Of a DNA stretch of 64,000 nt, positions 36,656 through 46,684 are shown piece by piece. The notes beneath the pieces were generated by a model. That model saw nothing but the letters and a program-made list of their open reading frames with translations. It was not told the DNA's origin and did not search any database. Position 1 is the first letter of the stretch; the number at the start of each line of letters is the position of its first letter. Both the position numbers and the translations under genes were made by a program. This stretch comes from Isoetes taiwanensis. Taxonomy: Eukaryota > Streptophyta > Lycopodiopsida > Isoetales > Isoetaceae. Location: NCBI GenBank assembly GCA_021234155.1, contig JAJEKV010000017.1, positions 19,891,937 to 19,955,936 on the forward strand, in the 5' to 3' direction.

Positions 36656-36854
36656 ATGATCTTGGCATCCAAGATCGAGCACTGGCCATTTTTCCCCTTA
36701 GGACTAACAGTAGATTCGAGTCTTGGGGTATAGCCACCCAAGCAAGAGCTTCGAACAATTGGGAAAATTTTCCAATTTTTGGGTAGATTTTAGCTCCATG
36801 ATAGGTTGCTAGTGAAGTGTAGCATCTTCCCCAACCCAAATTGCCAAAAATAGG

Positions 36855-37141
36855 CCACCCCTCACAGAGTGCGCCCAGGCCCATTCGGTTTGCTAACCGA
36901 TCCCCCCATGGCGCACTGTGTGAGTGGTTGACCTCCGTTGACCTAATTAGATGTTCCAATTAATTAAACTAATGGTGTAGTTGGCTTATTCCCTTAGTTC
37001 TAGACAGGTTTGTATTTTATAACACTAAGAAACTCCCTGTGAATTATAAAATAGCCTCAAAAACAGTCGACCCCTCACAGAGTGCGCCCAGACTCATTCG
37101 ATTGGTAATCCAATCTGGCCCAGGCGCACTGTGTGAGTGGT
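36855..37141. repeat. Double-hairpin elements, copies 1 and 2
   Basis: Copy 1 (36855-36928) and copy 2 (about 37070-37141) each have an outer inverted repeat (CCTCACAGAGTGCGCC against GGCGCACTGTGTGAGTGG) and an inner one (CGGTT/AACCG in copy 1, ATTGG/CCAAT in copy 2). Copy 2 differs on both sides of the inner stem in a way that keeps the pairing. They lie upstream of the histone ORF, about 215 bp apart. Confidence 0.92.
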
Positions 37142-37250
37142 GGGTGTTTTAGAGTATGGTGAACCCCATGAACGCCTCGTACCTTCGCTAATGCCCTAGT
37201 TTGTTTTTCCCCATATGAATTGCAGGTCCCAACCCTAAATTCCACCTCCC

Positions 37251-37272
37251 TATAAATAGAAAATTAGGGTTT
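37251..37272 (+). promoter_or_regulatory. TATA box and telo-box of the histone ORF
   Basis: TATAAATAG at 37251-37259 lies 109 bp before the ATG. TTAGGGTTT at 37264-37272 is the reverse of the telo-box AAACCCTAA, common in promoters of plant histone and ribosomal-protein genes. This suggests transcription independent of the LTR. Confidence 0.7.
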
Positions 37273-37359
37273 CTATTTTATCCCCACCTTTCCCGGAGAA
37301 CAGCTCGCCCAAGAGGACGATCTTCAGGCGCCAGAGCTCGAAACTCGTCAAACAAAAGC

Positions 37360-38553
37360 ATGGCACGGACGAAACAAACCGCACGCAAGGTTATGCCACC
37401 CAGTTATGTCAGCGCCCAGGAGCGGGCCGTCCGACAGAAGGCCAGAAGGAGACAAGTGCGCATCGGGGAAAAGGAGGCACCTGTAGAACCACCCAACCCT
37501 AACCCTGAAGAGCAGGAACAGGTATCGGAGCACCTTGACTGGGAGACGGACGCGGCGGCGGAACTGCGGAGGGAGCTGGAGAGGGAGATCTTCGGGGACG
37601 ATGAGGAACCAGAGCCGGAACCGAAGAAGGCGAAGAGGAAAAGAGAAGAAGGCGAGCCGAAGAAATCAAAGGCGGAGCGTCGAAAGGAAAAAGAAGAGCG
37701 AAGGAAGAGGAGGGAGGAGAAGGAACAGAGGAGGGAAGAAAGGAGGAAGCGCAAAGAGGAGCGGGAGAGGGTGAGAGCGGAGAAAGGTAAGGACCCGGAA
37801 GTACCGGCGGAGAAACCGAAGAAAAAGAAGACGCCGGCTGTAGGAGTGACCATACAGGAGCCAGATCCTGACAAGCCTCCATCTTCGTCCGACTCCGAAC
37901 CTGAGGAGGGAGCGGGAGGACATGAACCGGGAGAGGGGTCGGGGCCTTCGAACCCAGCACCGGCGGATGAAGACCCTGTGATCAATGCACCGCCCTACCC
38001 TAGGTGGCCGTCACCGAAGCACCCCAGCGATAATACCAAGAAACCAAGGCCGCAGAGGGAGTCTTATGTGCTAAAACGGGACTTGAAGTACCGGAAGGAG
38101 TTGAAGGAGTACACTGCGTACATGAAAATGTACGAAGAGTACTCCAAATACTATGAAGAGCACAGGGTGAAGACCATTGAGGGAGGTCGGCCGACGAAGA
38201 AAAACTCGTTGAAGCCCCCGCCAGAACAGCCAACCCCTCCGAAGAAGCCAATGAAGAGACCGGCGGACTCAAAATTCGCGAGGGCGGCCCAGGAAATCAA
38301 GCACTTACAGCAGAGCTATGGCTTTCTTATTCCCCGAGCTTCCTTTGCACGTCTTACGAGGGAGATTTTGCAGGAGTTCGACCCGTCCAAACGAGTCACG
38401 GACGATATGCTGCTTGCATTACAGGAGGCGTCGGAGCAGCACATCGTACACCACTTCGAAGACTCTGTTGCGTGTGCTCAGCATGCCAAGAGAGTAACTT
38501 GTATGCCCAAGGATATGAGGCTAGCGCGGTATATTAAGAAGGAACCCTTTTGA
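37360..38553 (+). CDS. Histone H3 variant with a ~300-residue insertion, encoded in an LTR retrotransposon
   Basis: 397 residues, no stop or frame break. Residues 1-10 are MARTKQTARK, identical to canonical H3 (so H3 R2, T3, K4, T6, R8 and K9 are kept); the next residue is V instead of S10. Residues 11-310 are an insertion with a highly charged E/K/R stretch (about 85-145, coiled-coil or nuclear-localisation character), an acidic Pro/Ser/Gly part (165-205) and a Tyr/Lys part (225-275). Residues 311-397 align without gaps to H3 from the alphaN helix to the end: EIKHLQQSYGFLIPR, SFARLTREIL, ALQEASEQHIVHHFED, then HAKRVTCMPKDMRLARYI. Loop 1 has canonical H3 length, unlike CENH3. The tail end reads KKEPF rather than RGERA. 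It should pair with H4 in nucleosomes if folded, with the long insertion displayed outside. The ATG is supported by the exact H3 start and the upstream TATA box. It lies between the primer-binding site and gag. Confidence 0.96.
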   Translation: MARTKQTARKVMPPSYVSAQERAVRQKARRRQVRIGEKEAPVEPPNPNPEEQEQVSEHLDWETDAAAELRRELEREIFGDDEEPEPEPKKAKRKREEGEPKKSKAERRKEKEERRKRREEKEQRREERRKRKEERERVRAEKGKDPEVPAEKPKKKKTPAVGVTIQEPDPDKPPSSSDSEPEEGAGGHEPGEGSGPSNPAPADEDPVINAPPYPRWPSPKHPSDNTKKPRPQRESYVLKRDLKYRKELKEYTAYMKMYEEYSKYYEEHRVKTIEGGRPTKKNSLKPPPEQPTPPKKPMKRPADSKFARAAQEIKHLQQSYGFLIPRASFARLTREILQEFDPSKRVTDDMLLALQEASEQHIVHHFEDSVACAQHAKRVTCMPKDMRLARYIKKEPF

Positions 38554-38682
38554 ACTGTTGTAAATAACCTTTTCTCTAATATAAGTTTGTAGTTGGTAAA
38601 TTAATCGAGCGTAAGTAGGATGCCTTACCTAAATCTGTACTTAGAAAATAGTAAATTTGGCACAAAACCAAGCATTTTGGTC

Positions 38683-39165
38683 CCACCCCTCACAGAGTGC
38701 GCCCCAACCAGTTCGGTTTGCAAACCGATCCTGCCCTGGCGCACTGTGTGAGTGGTCGAGCATGGTTTGGTGCCCAATCTTGCCTAAATGCAGAAAGTAG
38801 GTATACCATTCGACCCAGCTCACCTTAATTAGTAGGATTTGACCCATAGTTTGTCAAAACTGCCCAACTATCAACCGAATGGAGTTCCACCCCTCACAGA
38901 GTGCGCCCAGCCCCATTTGGTTTGGAATCCGATTCCACCCTGGCGCACCGTGTGAGTGGTCGACCCCAATCTAGACCAAAACTTGCCCAAATGAGGCGAG
39001 TAAGGGGTTCAATCCAGGTTATCTCAACGAGATATCCAGGATTATACTCTTAGTTCTCCAGTTTAGTACCAATATTGACCTAAATAGGAGTCCACCCCTC
39101 ACAGAGTGCGCCCGAACCCATTCGGTTCCCGAACCGATCCCACTCTGGCGCACTGTGCGAGTGGT
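38683..39165. repeat. Double-hairpin elements, copies 3, 4 and 5
   Basis: Copies at 38683-38756, 38887-38960 and 39092-39165, each 74 bp and spaced 204-205 bp. The outer stem is almost invariant (CACAGAGTGCGCC with GGCGCACTGTGTGAG). The inner stem varies but stays paired in two of them (CGGTTT/AAACCG in copy 3, CGGTTC/GAACCG in copy 5); copy 4 is weaker. They lie between the histone ORF and the next ORF. Each could form a cruciform in DNA or a long hairpin in RNA. Confidence 0.93.
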
Positions 39166-39314
39166 CAAGCCCGATTTGACCCAAAGCTGTCCTTAGACGA
39201 ACCAAAACCATTACTTAGGGATCCTTAGAAGTAATTCCAAGCTCAGTTAGCCCAGGAATTATACCTCTAGACCCTAGAAATTCAGAGAACTGCAAACCTA
39301 AAATTTTCCCAAAA

Positions 39315-39333
39315 TTAGGGTTTTGCCTATAAA
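39315..39333 (+). promoter_or_regulatory. Telo-box and TATA box of the second accessory ORF
   Basis: TTAGGGTTT at 39315-39323 is followed by TATAAA at 39328-39333. The ATG at 39447 is 119 bp from the start of the TATA box, nearly the same layout as the histone ORF. This spacing favours 39447 over the in-frame ATG at 39345. Confidence 0.6.
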
Positions 39334-39446
39334 GGGGACCCCAAGTGTCATTTGCGCCTTACAACCTCGCTCTCTGCTCCAAGCCAATTTCTCTGATCCT
39401 TAGGGCGCTTCAGCATCTGTCTGTCATCCCCAACTCCTCAGTAACC

Positions 39447-40951
39447 ATGGCCACTTCTTCATTCAAGCGATGGTACAGCGCCACAGCTCATGTGGCTGAC
39501 GCTGACATCGAATCCGTCTTCAGTGTCTTCCGAAGGGAACTCGACATTGAAGCTACCATCAACGCCACTCCCTTCTACCAGAACATTATGTCTGAGTTCC
39601 ATGCCAAGATAGGACCCTCTTTGATAGAACTCCCACCTTGTGTAGGGTATTTTGCACCTAACACTGCCCTCAAGTCAGCCCTGCAAGATATCCCAAATGT
39701 AGATAAGTATTTAGAGAATAAAGCAGTCCGCCTTCCCAACTACATGTCCATCTCTGTCAATAGGAGGAGGTACTTCTCCTATCACGACAGTTGTAACCAT
39801 CTTTCTATCTCTTGGGGTCAAACCGGATAGGGGAACCCTCGCCAGCCTTTAGAGGTTGAACCCATAGCCATGGTCAGCAAACAGAGGAGGAACGGATGCG
39901 ACTTCGAAAGTACGAAAGCAAGAATAAGAAGAGGAGGAGGATGAATACGAGTCGGACCCTAAGACACGGATCTAGAACGGGGAGGCGCTAGCGCGAACAA
40001 CAGATCCAAAGCTTCAAGAGGGACCGAGAACAAGAAGAGCCCCACCACTCTGGGCGGGGCATTATAAGCTTGACGCCCGGTGTTCATAGCAGGCGAGGCA
40101 TATCTAACCCTTCATGACATTAAGAATCTTCCACGGTCTGCTTGCAGAGGCCTTAGGGTGGATGAGATTTTGCACCTTCTACGACAAAGCAGGCGATCTC
40201 GACGACTTCATCGATCGAGAAGCTCGGAACTTCCCCATCAAAGCATAAGAGAAGCGGGACCTTCACCCGCGAGACATCATCGATATAGAAGCTTACGCAG
40301 TATCGCGATGATGACCGAAAGGGAATTGCCCTGAGGAGGAGGAGTTCATGGCGGTTCGAACAAATGGGCATCAAGGGCAAGTCCACATCGGCATTGTTAC
40401 CGAAGTTCGCCAACACCAATCCTGAAGCAACATGGAGGCAAAGATCAACTTAAGGAGGCTGGTGCACGGGACTTCGTGAGAACTAGAGGAGGTACCCGTG
40501 GATGACTTGGAAGGCCGCAGGGCAACTTCCTCGTCCCCGGCGGGGGCATGATAAAGCACTCGGATACTACTCCGCCGTTCGCTAGATCGGAAGAATAGCG
40601 GTTATTCACCGCCAATTTAGCCCACGAGGCGAAGAAGGGGTCTTTATGCTTATCGCCCTCTCAGGGTTTGGACACCATGCTCGATTAGCTCCAAACATCG
40701 ATCATGTTGTCCTGATCAAGAGAGCGATTGCGTTGACCATCTTCGACTTTGCAATCCCTTATAGGCGACAGGGCAGATTGGCAGTGACAGCTGCATATAC
40801 ATCAGATAGGAGAATTGAAGACATGGAGGCAGCACTCCAAGGAGGAACGACAACAAACATCCTCAGGAACTTAACAGGGTCATTAGGTACGGCCCAAGTG
40901 AAGAAATTTTTGGAGGACCACCCTGACTACCTCAAGAAGTTTCAGGAGTAA
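39447..40951 (+). pseudogene. Second accessory ORF of the retrotransposon, unknown function, broken
   Basis: The first part (39447-39830) is open and begins MATSSFKRWYSATAHVADAD. Later parts appear in other frames: a block with FCTFYDKAGDLDDFIDREAR (about 40165-40230), HPRDIIDIEAYA, and a C-terminal piece at 40646-40951 ending KKFLEDHPDYLKKFQE. The breaks fall in CG-rich sequence. I do not recognise a domain, and it is not a histone. Its place between the H3 ORF and gag, with its own TATA box, suggests a second cargo or element-specific gene. Confidence 0.5.
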
Positions 40952-41077
40952 AAGTTTATTAATTTGCATGTAAAAGTTTATTATATATATGAATATAACA
41001 TATGTCTCTTTTGTATATAATTGTTCCCTCAAATTGTATAAACAAGTAAAGCAACGTAACACACAAAACAAGAACTA

Positions 41078-42341
41078 ATGATCAGAATGTACTCTAATGT
41101 GCATGCAGCTAGAGTACCTAGAAACCTTGATGAACACAGGCAGCGAGAACAAGAACGTACCCCGCCAAGGCGCTTCCAGCCGAGGAATTTGCGCCCAGAA
41201 TTCGAAGCGGTAACACCGGAGGAGGAGCTATCCCAGATCAGATCTGACATCCACGACATAAGGGCATTGCTAGCGAGGGGGCAAAAGAATAGGAGGACAG
41301 ACCTGCATGTGCCCTTGCCGGAAACCCCACCGGGCCGAACAAAGGCAACGGGCGAAGAGAAGCGTAAGGAGAAGATCTCCTAGTTCGATCCTCGAGCTCC
41401 AGCAACGATACGGTTCGCATCGAAGAGCAGGAAGAAGAGGCACGAGGTCGCCCGCCAAGATCCAAACCGCGACGAGGGGACGATCACGCATCGATTACCA
41501 GAAGAAAGTTGACTCCGCCCTTAGTAATGTGTGGAAAGCCAGAAAGTTAGAGCAGTTTTCAGGAGAAAACAGATCCGGAATGGAAGCAGAGGCGTGGCTG
41601 GATGAGATGAGTGAGTACGGCAATGCCTATGGTATGAAAGATAAAGACAAAGGCAGGGTAGCAACAGCAAATCTCAAGGGAGCAGCCAGGATTTGGTGGA
41701 AGAGGTATGCCAAAGCACATGGGCTGAGCAGGGACAGTTGCAAATTCAGAAAGTTCGTCAAGGCGTTCAAACATCATTATGTACCAAGAGAACATAAGTG
41801 CAACATGATGCAGCAGTTCTATAGACTGCAACAAGGCAACAAATCAGTCCAGAAATACACGGAGGAATTCATGAGACTAAGGCTTTATGTGCCAAAGTTG
41901 AGTGAAAAGCATGCGGTGGAAGGCTATATTGAAGGCTTGAACGATGAGATCCGCAAGCTTGTAAGGGCAATAAACCCGAAGTCTGTGTCAGAGGCAGAAG
42001 CAAAGGCCATAAGTTTGCAAGGGACAGGACCACAAGAGCAGGCATCAAGGCAGCAATATTTCCAGGATAAGGGGAAGGGCACAGGAGGCTATAGCCCAAG
42101 GGCGGCAAGCCCAGTAGCTAGCAAGACGCAATACAACTCAAATTATGGGAAGCAAGGCAACACAAGTGGTGGCAAGCAGGAAAAGAAACAGGTAAGCTTC
42201 AAGGAGCAAGGAGCCAAGTCTAACTACTCCCAAACGGTGAGGCAATTTCTGCAGTCCATTCCCAAGGAGAAGAAGCAGGAATGTATAGAGAAGTAGTTGT
42301 GTTTCAGATGCTTCCAGCCAAGGCATAGGACCAACAATTGC
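41078..42341 (+). pseudogene. gag: Retrotransposon gag with zinc knuckle
   Basis: The N-terminal part (41078-41383, RPEFEAVTPEEELSQIRSDI) shifts frame into 41307-42296. This carries the capsid-like domain (FSGENRSGMEAEAWLDEM, AARIWWKRYAK, YVPREHKCNMMQQFYRLQQG). A TAG at 42294-42296 is followed in frame by a CCHC knuckle (C-x2-C-x4-H-x4-C, 42300-42341). Gag packages the element's RNA in virus-like particles. The stop and the frameshift suggest it is inactive as read. Confidence 0.88.
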
Positions 42342-42429
42342 CCCCTGATTATGAATGCGGCATTGGCAGAGCTGGGATGGGAGACACCATCGGACGCAGA
42401 CGACGACGGGCACCTGGATTACATCCATG

Positions 42430-42860
42430 GTGAATGTCACATTTTTTGCAGCTATTGATACGAAATGCGTAAAAGTCAAGATAAGGTGATCTCAACGGCC
42501 GGAAAAGCCAAAGAGAAATCCTTTATAGTATTGATAGACTCGAAGGCGGTCATATAATTTTGCATCCCCTAGGATGGTAAGCATGTTGAAGTTAAAGCCG
42601 TTAAAGTCCAAGCCCGTGCCAGTCGTATAGCCAATGGAGCAATTAGGCATACAAAGCAGGAAGAGAATAAACTTCAATGTAGACTTGCCGTGTGTTAATG
42701 TTGCACTTTGGGAGCGGAAGTCATGAATATAGGCAAGTATGATCTGATTATTGGAATGGAATATCTTGGACCAGCAGGAGCAATCATCGATTGTGGGAAA
42801 CGTAAAGGTGACCTTAACAACTCCAGAGGGCAAGGTCATCAAATCACAGTAAAGAAGTAA
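42430..42860 (+). pseudogene. Retroelement aspartic protease remnant
   Basis: A degenerate active-site region reads VLIDSKAVI (about 42521-42550), where DSGA is expected, so the glycine is changed. It is followed by frame breaks. The C-terminal part is clear: KYDLIIGMEYLGPAGAIIDC (about 42729-42790) and VTLTTPEGKVI. It lies between gag and RT, as expected. Confidence 0.75.
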
Positions 42861-42999
42861 CCCCAATCATGCAATGCATGAGTAGTGAAAAATTGCTTAA
42901 GTGCATAAGAAAGCAAAGGTGGCCTATCTCCTTAAGCTTGAGCTCCAAGATCGAGAGCCGGAGAGAAATAAAGAGATCAAAGAATCTAGCAAACTTCCC

Positions 43000-43710
43000 G
43001 GCCAATAGCAAAGTTGATCGAGGAATTTCACGACTTGTTCCCCGATGAGATTAAGCAGCCTTCCTCCCTATAGAGGAGTCGAAAGTGTGAAATAGCACTT
43101 GAACACCGGGGCGGCCTACAAGCAAGGCACCTTATAGGATGTCAACCGAGGAGTTGATTTTTGTTAAAGAAGCAATTGCAAGAATTGCTAGACCTAGGGT
43201 TCATAAGACCTAGTGTCTCCCGCTTCGAGCCCCTATTCTCTTTGTGAAGAAGAAGGATGGGAGCCTTAGGATGTGCATTGATTACCGCCGGCTAAATAAG
43301 CACACCATCAAAAATAAGTATGCCTTGCCTAGGTCAGATGACTTAATGGATCGAGCTTGCGAGGAGCAAAGATCTTCTCAAAATAGATCTCGGTCGATAT
43401 CACCGATTAGGATCAAGGAGGAAGACATTCATAAGACAAATGCTCAGACAAGATATGGGCACTATGAGTTCACAATTATGCCCTTTGATTGTCTAATGCG
43501 CCCAAACATTCATGAGGTTAAGTCCAGGAGGAACACGCCCAACACTTGAGGAAGGTGCTTGAAAAATTAAGAAGGCATCAACTCTTTGGGTTATCGGCGC
43601 CACCGCGAACGGAAAGAGTGGAGTACTTGGGGCACGGATCACAACAGAAGGCATTTCCACGCACCCTGCGAAGATAGAAGCCGTGATCGGCTGGGCCGGC
43701 ACCAAAGAAT
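43000..43710 (+). pseudogene. Reverse transcriptase remnant
   Basis: It contains [20 protein letters not shown] and [10 protein letters not shown] (43240-43345), then a scrambled patch, then [20 protein letters not shown] and EFTIMPF (43410-43500). The YxDD region is not readable. The upstream stretch includes FPDEIKQPS and RGVE phrases typical of the Ty3 RT lead-in. Several small deletions at CG-containing sites break the frame. Confidence 0.85.
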
Positions 43711-43713
43711 ACG

Positions 43714-44271
43714 ATGAAGTCGAGCTTCCTAGGGCTAGCAGGCTATTATAGAAGATTTGTGAAGAATTTTGCCAAGGTAGCAGCGCCATTAACGGATCTC
43801 ACAAAAGGTGGGAAGATAAAAGATTGGGCAACCCATTGGCAAAACAAGGCCCAGAAAGCATTTGAGACACTAAAGGAAGCTTTGACGACGGCGCCAGTAT
43901 TGGTCTTGCCAGATCCGACCAAAGATAAGCTCGTAGCAACAGATGCTAGCAGGATAGCAACAGCGCAAATTCTCATGCAGGAGGAAAGAGTAGTGGCCTA
44001 TGATTCCAAGAAGTTGAACGACGCCGAACAGCGCTACCCAACGCACGATCAGGAGCTCCTGGCTATAGTAAGGGCTTTAAGAATTTGGAGGCATTATTTA
44101 TTGGGAAGGAAATTCCAGTTAGACACAGATCATCAAAGCCTCCAATACATATTTACGCAGCCGCTCCTCAATTTGAGGCAAAGGAGATGGATGGAATTCT
44201 TGGAAGAATATGACTTTGAGATAAGTTATAAGCCGAGGAAGCTCAATGTGGTTATGGATGCCCTTTCGTGA
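43714..44271 (+). pseudogene. RT connection and RNase H domain
   Basis: One open stretch: FLGLAGYYRRFVKNFAKVAA (connection), FETLKEALTTAPVLVLPDPT, then LVATDASRIATAQILMQEER (catalytic DAS), YPTHDQELLAIVRALRIWRH (E helix), and FQLDTDHQSLQYI (D). It ends KPRKLNVVMDALS, where D of MDALS is the last acidic residue. The acidic residues seem complete, so this segment alone could be intact, but it is cut from RT by frame breaks. Confidence 0.9.
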
Positions 44272-44320
44272 AGCCATTGGCAACCGAGAATTCATTGTAA
44301 CGCCATATCAACACTCGTAA

Positions 44321-45310
44321 GTGAGTTTGGCAAGAAGATTGAGGAAACATTGTCGGCGGACATCGACTTCAAGGAAGTTTGGGCGAGCCTTTCCAAAGAA
44401 GCCAGGACCGACAAGGAAAGGGAGATGTTCAGGCACTACAAAAAGGAAGGAAACTTGCTATATTATAAAAACAAATTGTGTGTACCAAAATCTTCGCAAG
44501 TTAGAAAGCTTATTTTGAATGATACACACAATAGTCCCATAGCAGGGCATGCAGGGTTCATGAAGACATACTTCAAGATTAGAAGCAGTTATTATTGGCC
44601 CGGCATGAAGAAGGAAATAGCAAGATATATTAGAGAGTGCGGATATGCCCGGCAGACAAAGCGGAACAGCTCCGATCCCGTGTGCCTTGGAACCATTGCC
44701 CGTGCCAAACGCCAAGTGGGAGGTAATAAGTATGGATTTTATTACAGGACTCCCAAGAACAGCAAGGGGCAAAGATGCCTTGATGGTGGTAGTAGACAAG
44801 TTGTCAAAGATGGCACACTTTGTGCCGTGCAGGACAACAGATACGGCATTAGACACAGCCAACCTATTTGTTAAGGAGATTTTTAGGCTCCATGGCATGC
44901 CAAGGGAGATAATCTCGGATAGACACTCCAAGTTTATGAGTGCCTTTTGGCAGGACCTATTCACCACCATCCAGACAAAGCTTTCGATGAGCACGGCATA
45001 TCATCCCCAAACAGATGGTCAGACGGAAAGGACAAACAGGATCATCGAAGATATGTTAAGAAGCTATGTATGGAACAAGCAATCCAAGTGGGATGATTTC
45101 ATCCACCTAGTAGAGTTTGCATACAACAGCACCAAGCAGGAGTCATCGCAGATGAGTCCTTTTATGATTAATTACGGGTATCAGTGTCTTACCCCGGATA
45201 CTTGGCACAACCCTGTGTCCAAGGTAGAAGTCTCCCAGCAGATGCTTTCGGAAATGCAAGACTTGGTGGAGGAAGTGAGAGGATATCTCCTTGCAGCAAG
45301 AAGCAGGTAG
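44321..45310 (+). pseudogene. Integrase (zinc-binding and DDE core)
   Basis: The zinc-binding region (44350-44650) has THNSPIAGHAGFMKTYFKIR and YYWPGMKKEIARYIRECGYA; the second cysteine pair is disturbed by a frame change near 44650. The core (44645-45310) has WEVISMDFITGLPRT (first D), REIISDRHSKFMSAFWQDLF (second D) and YHPQTDGQTERTNRIIEDML (E). The enzyme joins element cDNA to the host chromosome. A stop near 45308 (AGC AGG TAG) separates it from the C-terminal domain. Confidence 0.92.
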
Positions 45311-45352
45311 AAAAGCATCGCCGACAAGCATAGGACGGTAAGAGAATTTGAA

Positions 45353-45847
45353 GTGGGAGACAAAGTGTGGTTGAAGATCAAAGTCAAGCAGGCCAAGCTC
45401 CGCATCGGCAATTGCAAGAAGCTTGCTCCAAGATGGGCTGGACCTTTCAGAATAGAGAAGAGAGTAGGTACCCAATCCTACAAGTTGGATTTGCCAGCAC
45501 ATCTTAAGATCCATAAAGTTTTCCACGTAAGTTTGCTAAAGAGGCATACCCCAAACCCCGAGGAAGTATTGGAGACAAACGAGTTTTTAGAAATGACGGA
45601 CGAGCATATTGAAGTCGTCCCGGAAGTCCTTCTTGATAGATCTTATAAGAAGACAAGAAGGTCAAAATTCCTCCAATACCTTGTGAAATGGAAACACTTA
45701 CCAGTGGAAGACGCTACGTGGGTACTTGAGTCAGATCTTAAGAAACAGTACCCCGAGTTTATGGAGCAATGCAAGGGTCGGCTCGTCACCGAAGTAGTCG
45801 ACATCAGCAACCAAGAAATCGGCTCAGGCATGTCGATTTGGGTTTAG
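45353..45847 (+). pseudogene. Integrase C-terminus with chromodomain
   Basis: The GPY/F-type region is VWLKIKVKQAKLRIG, KLAPRWAGPFRIEKRVG then KIHKVFHVSLLKRH. The chromodomain covers residues 87-140 of this segment (nt about 45611-45772): EVVPEVLLDR, FLQYLVKWKHLPVEDATWV. Chromodomains of chromovirus integrases guide insertion to marked chromatin, in some cases through H3K9 methylation. The first aromatic of the methyl-lysine cage is not seen at its usual place, while both tryptophans are. The frame is open to the stop at 45847. Confidence 0.88.
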
Positions 45848-46684
45848 ATTTAAGCATGTGTAGCTAAGGCTAATCTACGCATGCAGCCTATGCGAGGCAT
45901 GGGTTGCATGCGTTGCTACCGATGATGAGACCACTACGGTGCTCTCTAGGGCGTGGTGTAATGTCAATGTAGGCATGACCGCGTTTCCGCTTGTTTGAGT
46001 GGAAGGTAGATTAAAAGTCTACTTCTGTCCCACGGAAGTAGACGACCTCGAGAGAAAAGAGGTCATTCAGGTATGCATTGATAGGAAAAGCACCTCTAGT
46101 CAATGCCTACGGGGGAGGGCCCTTCACGCCCCATATACGAGAAGGACCCAAGTCCCGCGCTAAGCAACTACAGGTGTAGGCATGAGCGGCATATAGGCAT
46201 AATAGGGCGCTGTCTCCTCGGCCAGGATGGGAGAAACATAATCTTCCTATGCCGAAAGATATGCCTTGCATCCATATAATTGTATTTAATGGGTGGTTCC
46301 CTAACAACCAACCCTTATAATAATAATTAAATATGTACTAACATAGCGTACATCCTGCAGGCAATTAGAAGGACTGAGCGGCAGGAGGGTAGCGCTACAA
46401 CGACTCACAACACATAATTTTGCCATAATGTGTTGTGAGGAGGCGATGAGAAGTTTTTTAGTTAAAACCTTAAAACTATAATTGATGTTAATTTTGTTAA
46501 TAGTCGATTATGAAGTAGAGGATGGAAGAGCCTCTCACCATAGTACAATTACAGTAAACTATAAATATTACCTGAGGTGATTAATATAATATGGATATAA
46601 GTTGTTGTAATTGCAGGATATGCAGGTACCCAAGGTGGGGAGACACCTGATGCTGAGGACAACATCAAGTCAAGGTGGGGAGAA
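45848..46684 (+). other. 3' untranslated region and polypurine tract
   Basis: No gene. A direct repeat CAAGGTGGGGAGA occurs at 46631-46643 and 46671-46683. The second copy, AAGGTGGGGAGAA (46672-46684), abuts the 3' LTR and is the polypurine tract that primes plus-strand DNA. The first copy is a decoy or extra tract. Confidence 0.8.

Noticed and set aside
37404-37985. Minus-strand frames of 150-190 codons over the histone ORF
   Set aside because: They mirror the E/K/R-rich insertion; no domain, and the plus-strand frame has clear H3 identity.
37360-38553. CENH3 identity for the histone ORF
   Set aside because: Loop 1 has canonical H3 length and the N-terminus is that of canonical H3. CENH3 normally has a longer loop 1 and a diverged tail. 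A phylogeny could still change this.
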